From Gemmiger formicilis (GTDB taxonomy: Bacteria; Bacillota; Clostridia; Oscillospirales; Ruminococcaceae), in the NCBI RefSeq assembly GCF_018784445.1, contig NZ_WQOH01000010.1, forward strand, positions 1-64,000: a DNA stretch of 64,000 bases. Direction: 5' to 3'. Within the stretch, counting starts at the first letter, position 1, and each line of letters begins with the position of its first letter. The notes below the pieces were generated by a model. The model ran no database searches and was not told the DNA's origin. It saw only the letters and a program-made list of their open reading frames with translations. The translations under genes and the position numbers were made by a program. Shown here piece by piece: positions 1 to 8,445 of the stretch.

Positions 1-87
1 AATCCACAGCATCCTGAACTTATTGTAGCATTCCGCTGGAGAGCGGTCTATAAATACTACTTTTATATAATACGAGGTGATACAACT

Positions 88-2121
88 ATGACATGGCCTT
101 TTGAAAATGACACCAGCGCCATTACAAAGAAGCTGGCGCAAAGAAGCTTCAAAGCCAACAAATTACGAAATATTGTTGCTGTAATAGCAATCGTTTTAAC
201 ATCAATGCTTTTTACTTCTGTAACGACTTTATGTGTTGGAGCGATCCAGTCTATACAGACAACTATTTTGCAAATTAGGGGAACCAGCCCGTCCACTGGT
301 ACATCTGTAAATTGGATTGCCATAATAGCAGCCCTGTTTTTTATTATGATTTTTGTAATAACGGGCTATTTGCTCATTCGCAATATTTTTGAGATTTCTG
401 TTGTTCAAGAAATAAAGAAATATGGCTTATTAAGAACAATCGGAACAACGGAGAAGCAAATCAAGCGAATTGTTTATAAGCAAGCATTTTGGCTGTCTAT
501 AATTGGTATATCTATTGGGTTGATTTTAGGATATATAGTAGGAATACTTATGCTTCCGTGGATTCTTAATTTTATGAAAGGCGAGTATCACAATCTTTCT
601 GTGAACTTGAGTTTTAATCCTATTATTTTTGTCGTTGCCGGGATATTTAGTGCGATTACTGTTTGGGTGAGCATAAAGAAACCATTCAAAATTGCAGCTA
701 CGATTTCGCCCATTGAGGCAACCAGATACTATGAAAAAGACAATTATCATAGTGCCAACAAGAATCGTCTTTCGTTTAAGAATAGAATAACAGAAATGGC
801 ATGGAGAAATTTAAGAAGAAATTCAAAGCGTACCATATTTATCGTCTTATCCATGATACTCTGCATTATTCTCCTAAACAGTGCAATCGCAATCGGAAAT
901 AGTGTTGATGTTAAAAAATATGTATCTTCTGTTACCTCATTTGATTTTGTTGTGGCAAGCCCAAACACATTTTCTAATGTGCAAGGTTTTCGATTTAAAG
1001 ATGATTCTGTTAGTAATGAAATCATATCTGATATTGAAAATAATATTCCTGTGCTGAACGGAAGTCGAATTTATAAAAACACTTTGGATGATGTCAGTGT
1101 TACTTATGATTATGGTAGTTTGGTCACGGAAGTATTAGACGAATACACAGAAGATAATCACCTTATACGAAGTGGTATGGTTGATGGCAGAACTTATCCA
1201 GTAAAACTCGGTGTTGATTATCGACCTCTTTGCAATATTTACGGGGTAGAAAAATCAATACTTCCTAAATTGAATTTCATTGAGGGAGAAACAGATATAC
1301 AGCAACTAACCTCATATTTGGAAAGTGGAAACTATGTTATAGAAATTTCAGCGATCAACCCAAATGAATCTCCTGAATTTCTTTGTCCGCTCAATCAGGA
1401 AGTTACCATTTACAAAGATGGATTGCCTTATAAAACGGTTTCGGTAATTGCGCGTGCAGTGGTTGATTTTTCATTGGTAGAATCTCCGGGTAAGAATGTT
1501 GGCTACACTGATGTTGGCGGCGATTGTCCTATTTTCTATATGAGTAATGAGATGTTTGTGGAATTGTATAACAATCCAGCCATAATGAGTTATGTGTTTG
1601 ATGTGGAAAAAGAACACTTTTTGCCAGCGACCGAGTACATCAATTCTTTGCCTACCGTTGAATACGCATCGTCTGAAACATTGGCACAAACTATGAACGG
1701 ATTAAAACAAACTATTTTTATCATAGGTGGCCTTATTGGGTTTCTATTAGGAAGTATCGGGCTTGTGAATTTTTCCAACATCATTATAACGGGCATTATA
1801 AACCGGCAACGGGAATTTGCTACATTAGAGAGCATCGGAATGACGAAAAAACAAATTAACAAATTGACCGTATTGGAGGGATTGTTTTACGCATTTCTGA
1901 TTTGTGTAATGGGTTTACCTCTCTCTCTTATTGTTGCAAATACAATTCTTCCTACTTTCTTTAATCAACCTGACTTATGGCTGTTTACAATACAGCCTAC
2001 GATTTTCCCGTTGATATTAGAGGGAATTGTTATTTGCGTTGTGGCGATTATAGTTCCTCATGTTTCGTTTCGCTATTTTAGAAAAACAAGTATTGTAGCT
2101 CGATTAAGGGTAGTTGAATAA
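88..2121 (+). CDS. FtsX-family ABC transporter permease with shortened first ectodomain
   Basis: A 677-residue membrane protein of the FtsX/MacB/BceB-like permease type. Membrane segments are visible near residues 25-48, 71-95, 131-153, 174-193, 249-270, 560-585, 610-630 and 645-665, with the conserved cytoplasmic stretch LRTIGTTEKQIKRIV after the second segment. The loop between the first and second segments is only about 22 residues, whereas the paralogue at 3197-5575 has about 200 there; the second ectodomain (about 270-545) is present. The first 16 residues (MTWPFENDTSAITKKL) are identical to the paralogue. A gaggtga ribosome-binding site precedes the ATG. Its own ATPase, if separate, would lie upstream of the window; otherwise it may use the ATPase at 2517. 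It is probably part of an antimicrobial-peptide export or immunity transporter carried by the transposon; the substrate is unknown. Confidence 0.85.
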   Translation: MTWPFENDTSAITKKLAQRSFKANKLRNIVAVIAIVLTSMLFTSVTTLCVGAIQSIQTTILQIRGTSPSTGTSVNWIAIIAALFFIMIFVITGYLLIRNIFEISVVQEIKKYGLLRTIGTTEKQIKRIVYKQAFWLSIIGISIGLILGYIVGILMLPWILNFMKGEYHNLSVNLSFNPIIFVVAGIFSAITVWVSIKKPFKIAATISPIEATRYYEKDNYHSANKNRLSFKNRITEMAWRNLRRNSKRTIFIVLSMILCIILLNSAIAIGNSVDVKKYVSSVTSFDFVVASPNTFSNVQGFRFKDDSVSNEIISDIENNIPVLNGSRIYKNTLDDVSVTYDYGSLVTEVLDEYTEDNHLIRSGMVDGRTYPVKLGVDYRPLCNIYGVEKSILPKLNFIEGETDIQQLTSYLESGNYVIEISAINPNESPEFLCPLNQEVTIYKDGLPYKTVSVIARAVVDFSLVESPGKNVGYTDVGGDCPIFYMSNEMFVELYNNPAIMSYVFDVEKEHFLPATEYINSLPTVEYASSETLAQTMNGLKQTIFIIGGLIGFLLGSIGLVNFSNIIITGIINRQREFATLESIGMTKKQINKLTVLEGLFYAFLICVMGLPLSLIVANTILPTFFNQPDLWLFTIQPTIFPLILEGIVICVVAIIVPHVSFRYFRKTSIVARLRVVE

Positions 2122-2129
2122 TAATTTTG

Positions 2130-2206
2130 AAATGTCCGAGCGTTGTAACATTTCACTCCGATTTTCGATGAAATTTTTTGGCCGCTGTAACATTTCGCGG
2201 ACATTT
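2130..2206. promoter_or_regulatory. Repeated operator-like element, copy 1
   Basis: AAATGTCCG (2130-2138) faces its complement CGGACATTT (2198-2206). Between them lie two direct copies of TGTAACATTTC (2144-2154 and 2186-2196), 42 bp apart. A second, diverged copy of the element sits at 5642-5719, so the three-gene ABC cassette is bracketed by both. It is likely a regulator-binding or promoter region for the genes starting at 2251. The function is inferred from position and symmetry only. Confidence 0.55.
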
Positions 2207-2250
2207 GGGTTTTGCAATGACCTTATCAACAAAAGTGAGGAGGCGTTGCA

Positions 2251-2511
2251 ATGGAACTGACCCCGACCATGATTTTGAATCTGGCGCTGCTGATCGTCCC
2301 GCCCGTTGCCCTTGTGCTGGCGTTCTGGCAAAGGCTGGCCCAGCACATCCGCTGGACGGTTGCCTTGACTACCCTCTGTGATGTTCTCCTGTTTTGGGAT
2401 GAACTGTTCTACTATGAGAGCTTCGGACTGTTCGCTGTGCTGATTCTGGTACAGTTGGCGGCCACCGGCGCAGCAGCGTTCCGCATTTACAACAAACAAA
2501 GAAAGGATTGA
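2251..2511 (+). CDS. Small integral membrane protein of the ABC cassette
   Basis: An 86-residue hydrophobic protein with about three predicted membrane segments (roughly residues 6-24, 34-50 and 57-78) and a basic C-terminal tail (YNKQRKD). A clear gtgaggagg ribosome-binding site precedes the ATG. Its stop lies 5 bases before the ATG of the ATPase at 2517, so the two are almost certainly co-translated. No catalytic motif is visible and no family was recognised. The location suggests an accessory or immunity membrane subunit for the ABC transporter encoded by the next two genes. Confidence 0.65.
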   Translation: MELTPTMILNLALLIVPPVALVLAFWQRLAQHIRWTVALTTLCDVLLFWDELFYYESFGLFAVLILVQLAATGAAAFRIYNKQRKD

Positions 2512-2516
2512 ATTTT

Positions 2517-3182
2517 ATGAGAATTTTACAGACTATCGACCTGAAAAAGTATTACGGTACAGAGCCGAATATCACCCGCGCCCTTGACGGCGTGAACTTC
2601 TCTGTAAATGACGGCGAATTTGTGGCCGTTGTGGGAACCTCCGGCAGCGGCAAGTCCACCCTGCTTCACATGATGGGCGGGCTGGACACCCCTACTTCCG
2701 GCAATGTGATTGTCCGGGACAAAGAACTGTCGAAAATGAACGACGAACAGCTTACCATCTTCCGCCGCCGCAACATCGGCTTTATCTTCCAGAACTATAA
2801 CCTTGTTCCTATCCTGAATGTGTATGAGAACATCGTCCTGCCGGTGGAGCTGGACGGGGACACGGTGGATCAGAAGTTTTTGGACGAGATCGTTCACCTG
2901 CTGGGGCTGGAAGATAAACTGAAAAATATGCCGAACAATCTTTCCGGCGGCCAGCAGCAGCGTGTGGCTATCGCCCGCGCCTTGATTACCAAACCGGCTA
3001 TTGTTCTGGCCGACGAGCCAACCGGCAACCTTGATAGCAAGACCAGCGCCGAGGTGCTGGGGCTTATCAAGCGCACCAGTGCAGAGTTCCGGCAAACTGT
3101 TGTGATGATTACCCACAACAACGACATTGCCCGCCTTGCAGATCGGATTGTCCGCATTGAGGACGGCAAGATTGTGGAGTAA
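2517..3182 (+). CDS. ABC transporter ATP-binding protein, LolD/MacB/BceA type
   Basis: A 221-residue nucleotide-binding domain that powers the FtsX-type permease encoded next. Walker A is GTSGSGKST at about residues 40-48, the signature is LSGGQQQR, and Walker B is IVLADEPTGNLD; the D-loop and switch histidine (MITHN) are also present. The family drives mechanotransmission-type transporters that handle lipoproteins, macrolides or peptide antibiotics. The ATG at 2517 is chosen because it follows an aaagga site and matches the family N-terminus; a TTG at 2508 would overlap the preceding stop. It is separated from the permease by 14 bases. Confidence 0.92.
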   Translation: MRILQTIDLKKYYGTEPNITRALDGVNFSVNDGEFVAVVGTSGSGKSTLLHMMGGLDTPTSGNVIVRDKELSKMNDEQLTIFRRRNIGFIFQNYNLVPILNVYENIVLPVELDGDTVDQKFLDEIVHLLGLEDKLKNMPNNLSGGQQQRVAIARALITKPAIVLADEPTGNLDSKTSAEVLGLIKRTSAEFRQTVVMITHNNDIARLADRIVRIEDGKIVE

Positions 3183-3196
3183 GGAGGTGGCAGGCT

Positions 3197-5575
3197 ATGA
3201 CATGGCCTTTTGAGAATGATACCAGCGCCATTACAAAGAAGCTGGCAAAGAAAAGTTTGCAAAGCGAGAAGCGCCGGAATCTGATGGTGGTGATTGCCGT
3301 TGCACTGGCGGCGTTTCTGATCTGCTTTACGGGAATTGTGTCTACTTCCCTGACACAAATGCAACGCAATCAGGTTGTCGATACTTATGAGGCGGTCTGG
3401 CTGGGCGTGGAGGAAAACGACATTGAAACCCTGAAAGGACTGCCGGAGTTTGAGCGCGTAGGCGGCTACTATATGCTGGGTGAGGAACTTTCGGAACAGG
3501 GCTATCATGCGTCTTATGTGTATTGCGACGCGCAAATGATGGAGATTACCAAGGCGCAGATGGAGTTGTTAGAGGGGAGGGTTCCTGAAAAAGCAAATGA
3601 AGTTGTCGTAAGCGAATACTTTCTTTCCACCTATGGAAACAATGCCAAAATTGGGGACACTGTGACCTTAGATACAGAGAGTTTTCATGGTGATTATGTC
3701 GTTACCGGCATTATGGACAGCGTAAATGAAAAAGAAGCGAATACCTGCGCTATCATTCTTTCCAACGCTGCCCTGACAGAATGGAAAGGGTTTGACCCGA
3801 CTGGCTATCGCGCCTATGTCCATTTCAAAAACAGCGACCAGTTGGGCGAAGAACTGATGACCTCTTATTGCAGGGAGATTGCGGAGGAATATCAGCTTCC
3901 TATGCCCAAAATGAACAGTAAGTATTTTGCCTATGCTTCTAAATCCTTTGATTTTGCACTGATGGCAGGTGTGATTGCCCTTGTTCTGATTGGCGGCTAT
4001 ATTGTGATCCAGAGTATCTTCCGTATCTCCATCAATGACAAAATCCAAAGCTACGGGCAGCTTCGGACGATTGGTGCGACACCAAAGCAAATCAAGCGGA
4101 TTGTAAAGAACGAGGGACGCAAACTCGGCAGTATCGGGATTCTGATTGGCACAGTGCTGGGCGTATGCGGCGGTTTCCTCCTGTTTTCCAAGGGTTTTAA
4201 CGCTGTTTCCTATGTGGCAACGGTTATTTTAACGCTTATAAGCAGTTGGATCATGGTATCTGTTTCCATCCGTAAGCCGGTGAAAATTGCGGCAGGGATT
4301 TCCCCCATTGAAGCCGTCCGTTTTACCCCGGCGCAAAAGGACATCCGCAGCCGGAAAAAGAATATCAAGCTCAATCCTGTTTCAATGGGAATTGCAAATT
4401 TTAGGCGTGACCGAAAAAAGACCGTTGCTATTGTAGCCTCATTGAGTTTGGGCGGAATTATCCTGCTTGTGGTATCCTCCATTGTTTTGCTGCGCTCACC
4501 AGAGGCGCTTGCAAGACAGTTTTTCCCAGACGGCGACTATAAAATTTATTTGGATTCTGAAATGACAGAAGAAAAGGTTATGGCAGCGGGAAATCCATTG
4601 AATGAGGAATTAAAGCAGGAAATCTTATCTATTGATGGCGTTACAGATATAATTCCAAGCAGGCAATCTCTCCATGCAACTTATAAAACAGAGATTCATC
4701 AAGCCGGTGGTATGTGCGATATGCTGACCGACCAGAATTATGCGGCAGTTGAAGCGGCTCTGACAGAGGGAACCATGCCAACAGATTCCCGTAGTATTGT
4801 AATTGACTATAATGTGCTAAAGCAGAATGAGGATATGGGTGTTGGTTCAACGGTTGAGATTTCTTTGGGAGAAGAACAGCCATCCGTTTCTGTTACCATA
4901 TCGGGGTTATACGCTCCTGCAAAGGTATATTCAGGACATGGCAGGATGCACTTAGATGGGGCAACTCTTTTTGCACCAGAAGCGTTGTTCCACGAACTGC
5001 ACCCGGAAATCACCTCTTTTTACTATTCATGGAGCATTGTAAATGACCCTAAAAAAACGGACTATGTGGGAGCTGAATTGAAAAATATTGTTGCCAGCCA
5101 TAGTAATATTGCCTTAGATGAAATCAATACAGTGATTGAATATGAAGAAATGACAAATTCTTTTGCGTTTGGCAGTATGGAGATACTTTCATGGTTGGTA
5201 TTTCTCTTTGGCGTTATCAACCTTATCAATACGACACTCTCTAACCAGATAGCCCGAAAGCAGGAAAACAGTATTCTGCGTTCTATCGGCCTAACACAAA
5301 AACAGCTATGTAAAATGAACATCTGTGAGGGGCTGTGCTATGCGCTCTTTGCAACATTGGCAACGCTGATCGTTGGGCTTCCGGCTTCCATCTTTGCTTG
5401 CAGAAAAATGAGTGTAGGTGCTTTTGCCGGAAATGTAGTGCCTTATCAATTCCCGGTTTTGGAAATGGGGCTGTTCATTCTGGTATTGTTCGGAATGGAG
5501 CTGATCTTGTCTGTATGGACAATCCGCAGACAGAAAAAACAATCTCTGATTGAACAAATGCGGGCAATGGAATAA
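3197..5575 (+). CDS. FtsX-family ABC transporter permease, full length
   Basis: A 792-residue permease, partner of the ATPase at 2517. It shows a first membrane segment near residues 26-50, a large ectodomain to about 250, three further segments, the cytoplasmic LRTIGATPKQIKRIV stretch, a second segment-ectodomain unit (about 410-665) and a final three-segment bundle, which is the usual duplicated FtsX layout. A strong aaggaggtgg site precedes the ATG. It shares a near-identical N-terminus with the permease at 88-2121 but keeps the first ectodomain. The cassette most resembles VanZ-independent antimicrobial-peptide or lantibiotic export systems; no sensor kinase is adjacent, so regulation must come from elsewhere. 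Confidence 0.9.
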   Translation: MTWPFENDTSAITKKLAKKSLQSEKRRNLMVVIAVALAAFLICFTGIVSTSLTQMQRNQVVDTYEAVWLGVEENDIETLKGLPEFERVGGYYMLGEELSEQGYHASYVYCDAQMMEITKAQMELLEGRVPEKANEVVVSEYFLSTYGNNAKIGDTVTLDTESFHGDYVVTGIMDSVNEKEANTCAIILSNAALTEWKGFDPTGYRAYVHFKNSDQLGEELMTSYCREIAEEYQLPMPKMNSKYFAYASKSFDFALMAGVIALVLIGGYIVIQSIFRISINDKIQSYGQLRTIGATPKQIKRIVKNEGRKLGSIGILIGTVLGVCGGFLLFSKGFNAVSYVATVILTLISSWIMVSVSIRKPVKIAAGISPIEAVRFTPAQKDIRSRKKNIKLNPVSMGIANFRRDRKKTVAIVASLSLGGIILLVVSSIVLLRSPEALARQFFPDGDYKIYLDSEMTEEKVMAAGNPLNEELKQEILSIDGVTDIIPSRQSLHATYKTEIHQAGGMCDMLTDQNYAAVEAALTEGTMPTDSRSIVIDYNVLKQNEDMGVGSTVEISLGEEQPSVSVTISGLYAPAKVYSGHGRMHLDGATLFAPEALFHELHPEITSFYYSWSIVNDPKKTDYVGAELKNIVASHSNIALDEINTVIEYEEMTNSFAFGSMEILSWLVFLFGVINLINTTLSNQIARKQENSILRSIGLTQKQLCKMNICEGLCYALFATLATLIVGLPASIFACRKMSVGAFAGNVVPYQFPVLEMGLFILVLFGMELILSVWTIRRQKKQSLIEQMRAME

Positions 5576-5588
5576 CCGTATGGGATCG

Positions 5589-5618
5589 GCGGGGCGGCGT
5601 GTGCTGCCCCGCTTTTTT
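5589..5618 (+). terminator. Rho-independent terminator after the ABC cassette
   Basis: Stem GCGGGGC (5589-5595) pairs with GCCCCGC (5606-5612) and is followed by six T residues (5613-5618). It lies 14 bases after the permease stop. Confidence 0.85.
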
Positions 5619-5641
5619 CGCCATTTCTCAAAAAATTTTTG

Positions 5642-5719
5642 AAATGTCCGAGCTTTGTAACAATTCAGCCTGTTTTTTTGTCGAAATCAAAGGCACCTCG
5701 GACATTTGTGTAACATTTG
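5642..5719. promoter_or_regulatory. Repeated operator-like element, copy 2
   Basis: AAATGTCCG (5642-5650), TGTAACAATTC (5656-5666), CGGACATTT (5699-5707) and TGTAACATTTG (5709-5719) repeat the building blocks of the element at 2130-2206. The inverted TGTCC arms are again about 60 bp apart, but the second TGTAACA box is now outside the arm. It precedes the double-receiver gene at 5762. Confidence 0.55.
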
Positions 5720-5761
5720 TAGTTTATGCTTGTGGTAAATCAATATTGGGGGTGAGGACAC

Positions 5762-6533
5762 ATGAAAAAGATACTGCTGATTGACGACAGCGACACTATA
5801 CATGGTGTCTGCAAAAATACTTACAGCACCGGGGCTACCCGGTAAAAACGGCTTCCACTCTGAAAGAAGCGCGGGCCGCCATCCAAGAGGAAATGCCGCT
5901 GGTGGTCTGCTGTGATCTCGACCTGCCGGACGGTTCCGGCATGGACTTTCTGGACGAGGTGCGGGCCGCAGACAAGGAGCTGCCTTTTATTCTGGCGTCC
6001 TGCCATGACAGGGACGACTACGAACAAGAGGCTATACGCCGGGGCGCGACGCTGTGCATGGACAAAATGAAAGGGCTATTGCTGCAAGATAAGCTGGTGG
6101 AATACGCTTACCGGCAGTTATCCGACGAAAAGGCCCCGACTTTTCACAAGTTGCTCTTTGTCCATGCGGAAGATACCAGCGCCGAAGTGCTGCGGGCGGC
6201 TATGCTGCAAAAGGGCTTTGACCTGATTCTGGATTCCTCGATTGGGGAGGCCAAGCGCCGGATTTTTGAGGATAAGGAAATAGACCTGATCTTGTGTGAT
6301 CTGGAACTGCCGGACGGCACAGCAATGGAGCTGTTTCATACGCCGCGGCGGGTGGCGGGGATGTTCCAAATGAAGAATCCCCCTGTCCGGCTTCTGCCGT
6401 TCTTTATCCTCACCGAGAACAACGACCTTGCTACGGAATATGAATACCGGCATGAGGGCGTGAATGACTATATCACCGCCCCCCAGGCAATATCCCGGAG
6501 CTGATCCGGCGGGTTCTGTTCTTTGTGGAATGA
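5762..6533 (+). pseudogene. Tandem receiver-domain response regulator with two frameshifts
   Basis: The ATG at 5762 (site gggggtgag) starts MKKILLIDDSDTIH, a typical receiver N-terminus. The frame breaks after VCKN: adding one base to the five-A run at 5813-5817 restores KKYLQHRGYPV and joins the reading frame that continues DLDLPDGSGMDFL. A second receiver follows, with LLFVHAED near its start and LCDLELPDGTAMELF at the phosphorylation site. Near the end the frame breaks again in a six-C run (6479-6484); adding one C gives APPGNIPELIRRVLFF and a stop at 6531. No DNA-binding domain is visible, so the intact protein would be a receiver-receiver protein, perhaps a phosphate sink or adaptor. Either the gene is decayed or both single-base losses are sequencing errors in homopolymers. 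Confidence 0.75.
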
Positions 6534-7047
6534 AACGAGCTTACATATTAAAACATCTGCCTCCACAGCGGGGAAAAGAAAAAAAACCGCTGACGGGCAG
6601 AGGATTTCGTGCGCTTTCCTGTATCACTGACGATACGGCGGTTTTGAGTAGATCAAGGCCGCCGTTTCTGTTTGCTTCGACGACCCCTGCACCGTGTTCT
6701 GGCATGGCGGCTTTAGGAGGGAGCCGCTATGCAACGAAAACTACTTCGACAAAATCCGACAGGGGTTAGCCTGTCAAAAAAAGCCGTCCCCCGGCAGCGG
6801 GGACAAGCGGCTATGAGTATGTACTATACCATGTAGGAAAAGAACATATTGCTTTTTGTTTCGCCCTGTGGGTCTTTGACCTGCCGGGCGAATTTTGTTA
6901 TTTCCTGCGGCCTGCTATCCGGCGCAAAAAGAAATTTCAAAAAAATGAAAAAAGGAGGCGTTTAGCGGGCAGCCAGAGAGATTCCATTCGCTCTATTGGC
7001 GGAAAGGGAGAGAACCACCACATCCCCCATAGAAAGGGGGTGAGAAG
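6534..7047. other. Mostly non-coding interval of the transposon
   Basis: Apart from a possible 35-codon gene at 6729-6836, no convincing coding region is seen here. An inverted repeat AAAACCGC/GCGGTTTT around 6583-6645 may terminate the preceding gene. Purine-rich stretches near 6930-6960 precede the sigma-like gene. Confidence 0.5.
6729..6836 (+). CDS. Possible 35-residue basic peptide
   Basis: A short open frame begins with ATG at 6729 after a strong aggaggg site. It encodes a very basic 35-residue peptide beginning MQRKLLRQNPTGVSL and ending SMYYTM. An internal hairpin (AGCCG/CGGCT arms near 6781-6811) overlaps it. The good ribosome-binding site supports translation; function and family are unknown. 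It could be a leader peptide controlling the downstream regulator genes. Confidence 0.4.
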   Translation: MQRKLLRQNPTGVSLSKKAVPRQRGQAAMSMYYTM

Positions 7048-7479
7048 ATGGAAGCGATCCCCCGCAAATACGGTGAATGGAGCCAGTTTGACCGCTATTG
7101 CAAGCTGGTTCTGTACCATGAGGCGATAGATTATCTGCGGGAAATGAAGTGCCGCCGCGACCGTGAAGTGTCGCTGGACGCTGTTTCCCCGGCTGATTGG
7201 GACAAGCTCTCGACCGTAGATCGGTATTCCTGCGACAGCTTTACATTCAGTTCGCATGGCTATGACCTACATATCGACAACGAGCTTGTGGCCGAAGCGT
7301 TTGCCAGCCTGCCAAAAGACGAGCAGAGTATTTTGATTCTCCGCTTTGTTCTGGATTTGACTGACGAAGAAATCGGCCGCCTGATGGGAATGTCCCGCAG
7401 CGCAGTACAGCGCCACAGGACAAGCACCCTGAAAGACTTGCGTATAAAATTGATGGCGTTCATGCCGGAGGGAGGTTAA
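7048..7479 (+). CDS. Sigma-70-like regulator of the conjugative transposon
   Basis: A 143-residue protein with a region-4 type helix-turn-helix at about 100-135 (LTDEEIGRLMGMSRSAVQRHR) preceded by LPKDEQSILILRFVL. The N-terminal part is too short for a full sigma region 2. Proteins of this form sit at the regulatory end of Tn916/Tn1549-type elements and are thought to control excision or transfer genes. The ATG follows gggggtgag, and the next gene starts 6 bases after its stop. Confidence 0.85.
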   Translation: MEAIPRKYGEWSQFDRYCKLVLYHEAIDYLREMKCRRDREVSLDAVSPADWDKLSTVDRYSCDSFTFSSHGYDLHIDNELVAEAFASLPKDEQSILILRFVLDLTDEEIGRLMGMSRSAVQRHRTSTLKDLRIKLMAFMPEGG

Positions 7480-7485
7480 ACGCGG

Positions 7486-7728
7486 ATGAAGCAATCCAGT
7501 TACAAGGGCAAAAGCCCTCTGCCTGATTTTGTGATCGACGCGGCCTGCGCCGGTAACGCCGAAGCCGTGGAGCGTGTCTTGCAGCATTACGACGGCTATA
7601 TCAATAAGCTGTGTACCCGGACGCTCTATGACGGCAGCGGCCAGCCTCATATCTGCATTGACGAGTATATGAAGCGCCGATTGCAAATCAAGCTGATCCA
7701 TTCCATCGTTAGTCCCATTGGCGACTGA
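7486..7728 (+). CDS. Helix-turn-helix conjugative-transposon-like protein
   Basis: An 80-residue protein matching the short conjugative-transposon HTH family found beside the sigma-like gene in Tn916/Tn1549 elements: LPDFVIDAACAGNAEAVERVLQHYDGYINKL followed by a basic, helical C-terminal part (EYMKRRLQIKLI). A gggaggtt site lies before the ATG, and the gene is coupled to the sigma-like gene. It probably acts with that protein in regulating transfer or excision. A related but diverged protein is encoded outside the element at 10576-10890. Confidence 0.8.
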   Translation: MKQSSYKGKSPLPDFVIDAACAGNAEAVERVLQHYDGYINKLCTRTLYDGSGQPHICIDEYMKRRLQIKLIHSIVSPIGD

Positions 7729-8162
7729 CGGTTAAGGCCCCGGCCATAGACAGGCGGCTTTCCCTTTCCCCGCCTGCCTGTTTTCCCGGCGGCCCCTTTG
7801 CTCCTTGACAAATACGCCCGCAGGACAATGGCGGCGCGTCATAGGGCAGACGGATACATTCTGTCTGTGCCGAGCCGGGCGGCAGGTGCGCCAAGAGGCT
7901 TTCCCTCATTGGGGTAAGCGGAGCGATTTTACCGTGCCGTAAAGCAGGTGTGGCAGCCTGCGGGCGACGACGCGCAGATAGGACAATGATACTCCCTTGC
8001 CGTCGTAGTCCGAGCGTTTGAAGCGTCGCAGGCAACGAGCAGGGCCGCGTGAGAACCACGCGGGGGTGAGATTCCCGTGGAGCTGTGCCAGCAGCCGTCC
8101 GTTCTTTTCTGCTCACTTTCGCAAAAAACAACCTTTGTTTTGAAAAGAAAGGGGGCCATGTT
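7729..8162. other. Long GC-rich non-coding region upstream of xis
   Basis: About 430 bases without a convincing gene between the HTH gene and the excisionase gene. It contains a TTGACA-like box at 7805-7810 and several short hairpins, for example CCACG/CGTGG arms around 8056-8081. Reverse-strand open frames across it have no recognisable domain or ribosome-binding site. It may hold the oriented promoters and structured leader that control xis/int. Confidence 0.5.
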
Positions 8163-8366
8163 ATGAGTAATAACGATGTGCCTATTTGGGAAAAATACAC
8201 GCTTACCATTGAGGAAGCGTCCAAATATTTTCGGATCGGGGAAAACAAACTGCGTCGGCTTGCCGAGGAAAACCCCACCGCTGGCTGGGTGATCCTGAAC
8301 GGCAACCGCATCCAGATTAAACGGAAGCAGTTTGAAAAAATCATTGATTCCCTTGACACAATATAG
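8163..8366 (+). CDS. xis: Excisionase, Tn916 Xis family
   Basis: A 67-residue DNA-binding protein with the winged-helix pattern of Tn916-type Xis: [22 protein letters not shown], then a wing and [15 protein letters not shown]. It helps the integrase excise the element. The start at 8163 follows gaaagggggcc; an upstream in-frame ATG at 8085 lacks a comparable site and would add an unrelated extension. The stop lies 79 bases before int, the usual xis-int order. Confidence 0.93.
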   Translation: MSNNDVPIWEKYTLTIEEASKYFRIGENKLRRLAEENPTAGWVILNGNRIQIKRKQFEKIIDSLDTI

Positions 8367-8414
8367 TGAAAAAGGGCCTTGCGCGTGTTATAATAGGTTA
8401 TAAGCGTGTCAAGG
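8351..8414 (+). promoter_or_regulatory. Inverted repeat and -10 box between xis and int
   Basis: CCTTGACAC (8351-8359) and its complement GTGTCAAGG (8406-8414) flank a perfect TATAAT (8389-8394). The left arm overlaps the end of xis. The dyad could form a hairpin in xis transcripts or serve as a binding site controlling int. Confidence 0.5.
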
Positions 8415-8445
8415 CTCTTTCCGTCATGGAAAGGAGCATGACGAA

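Noticed and set aside
6118-6453. A minus-strand frame within the double-receiver pseudogene
   Set aside because: The plus strand carries clear receiver motifs on both sides of the frameshifts; the minus frame has no domain.
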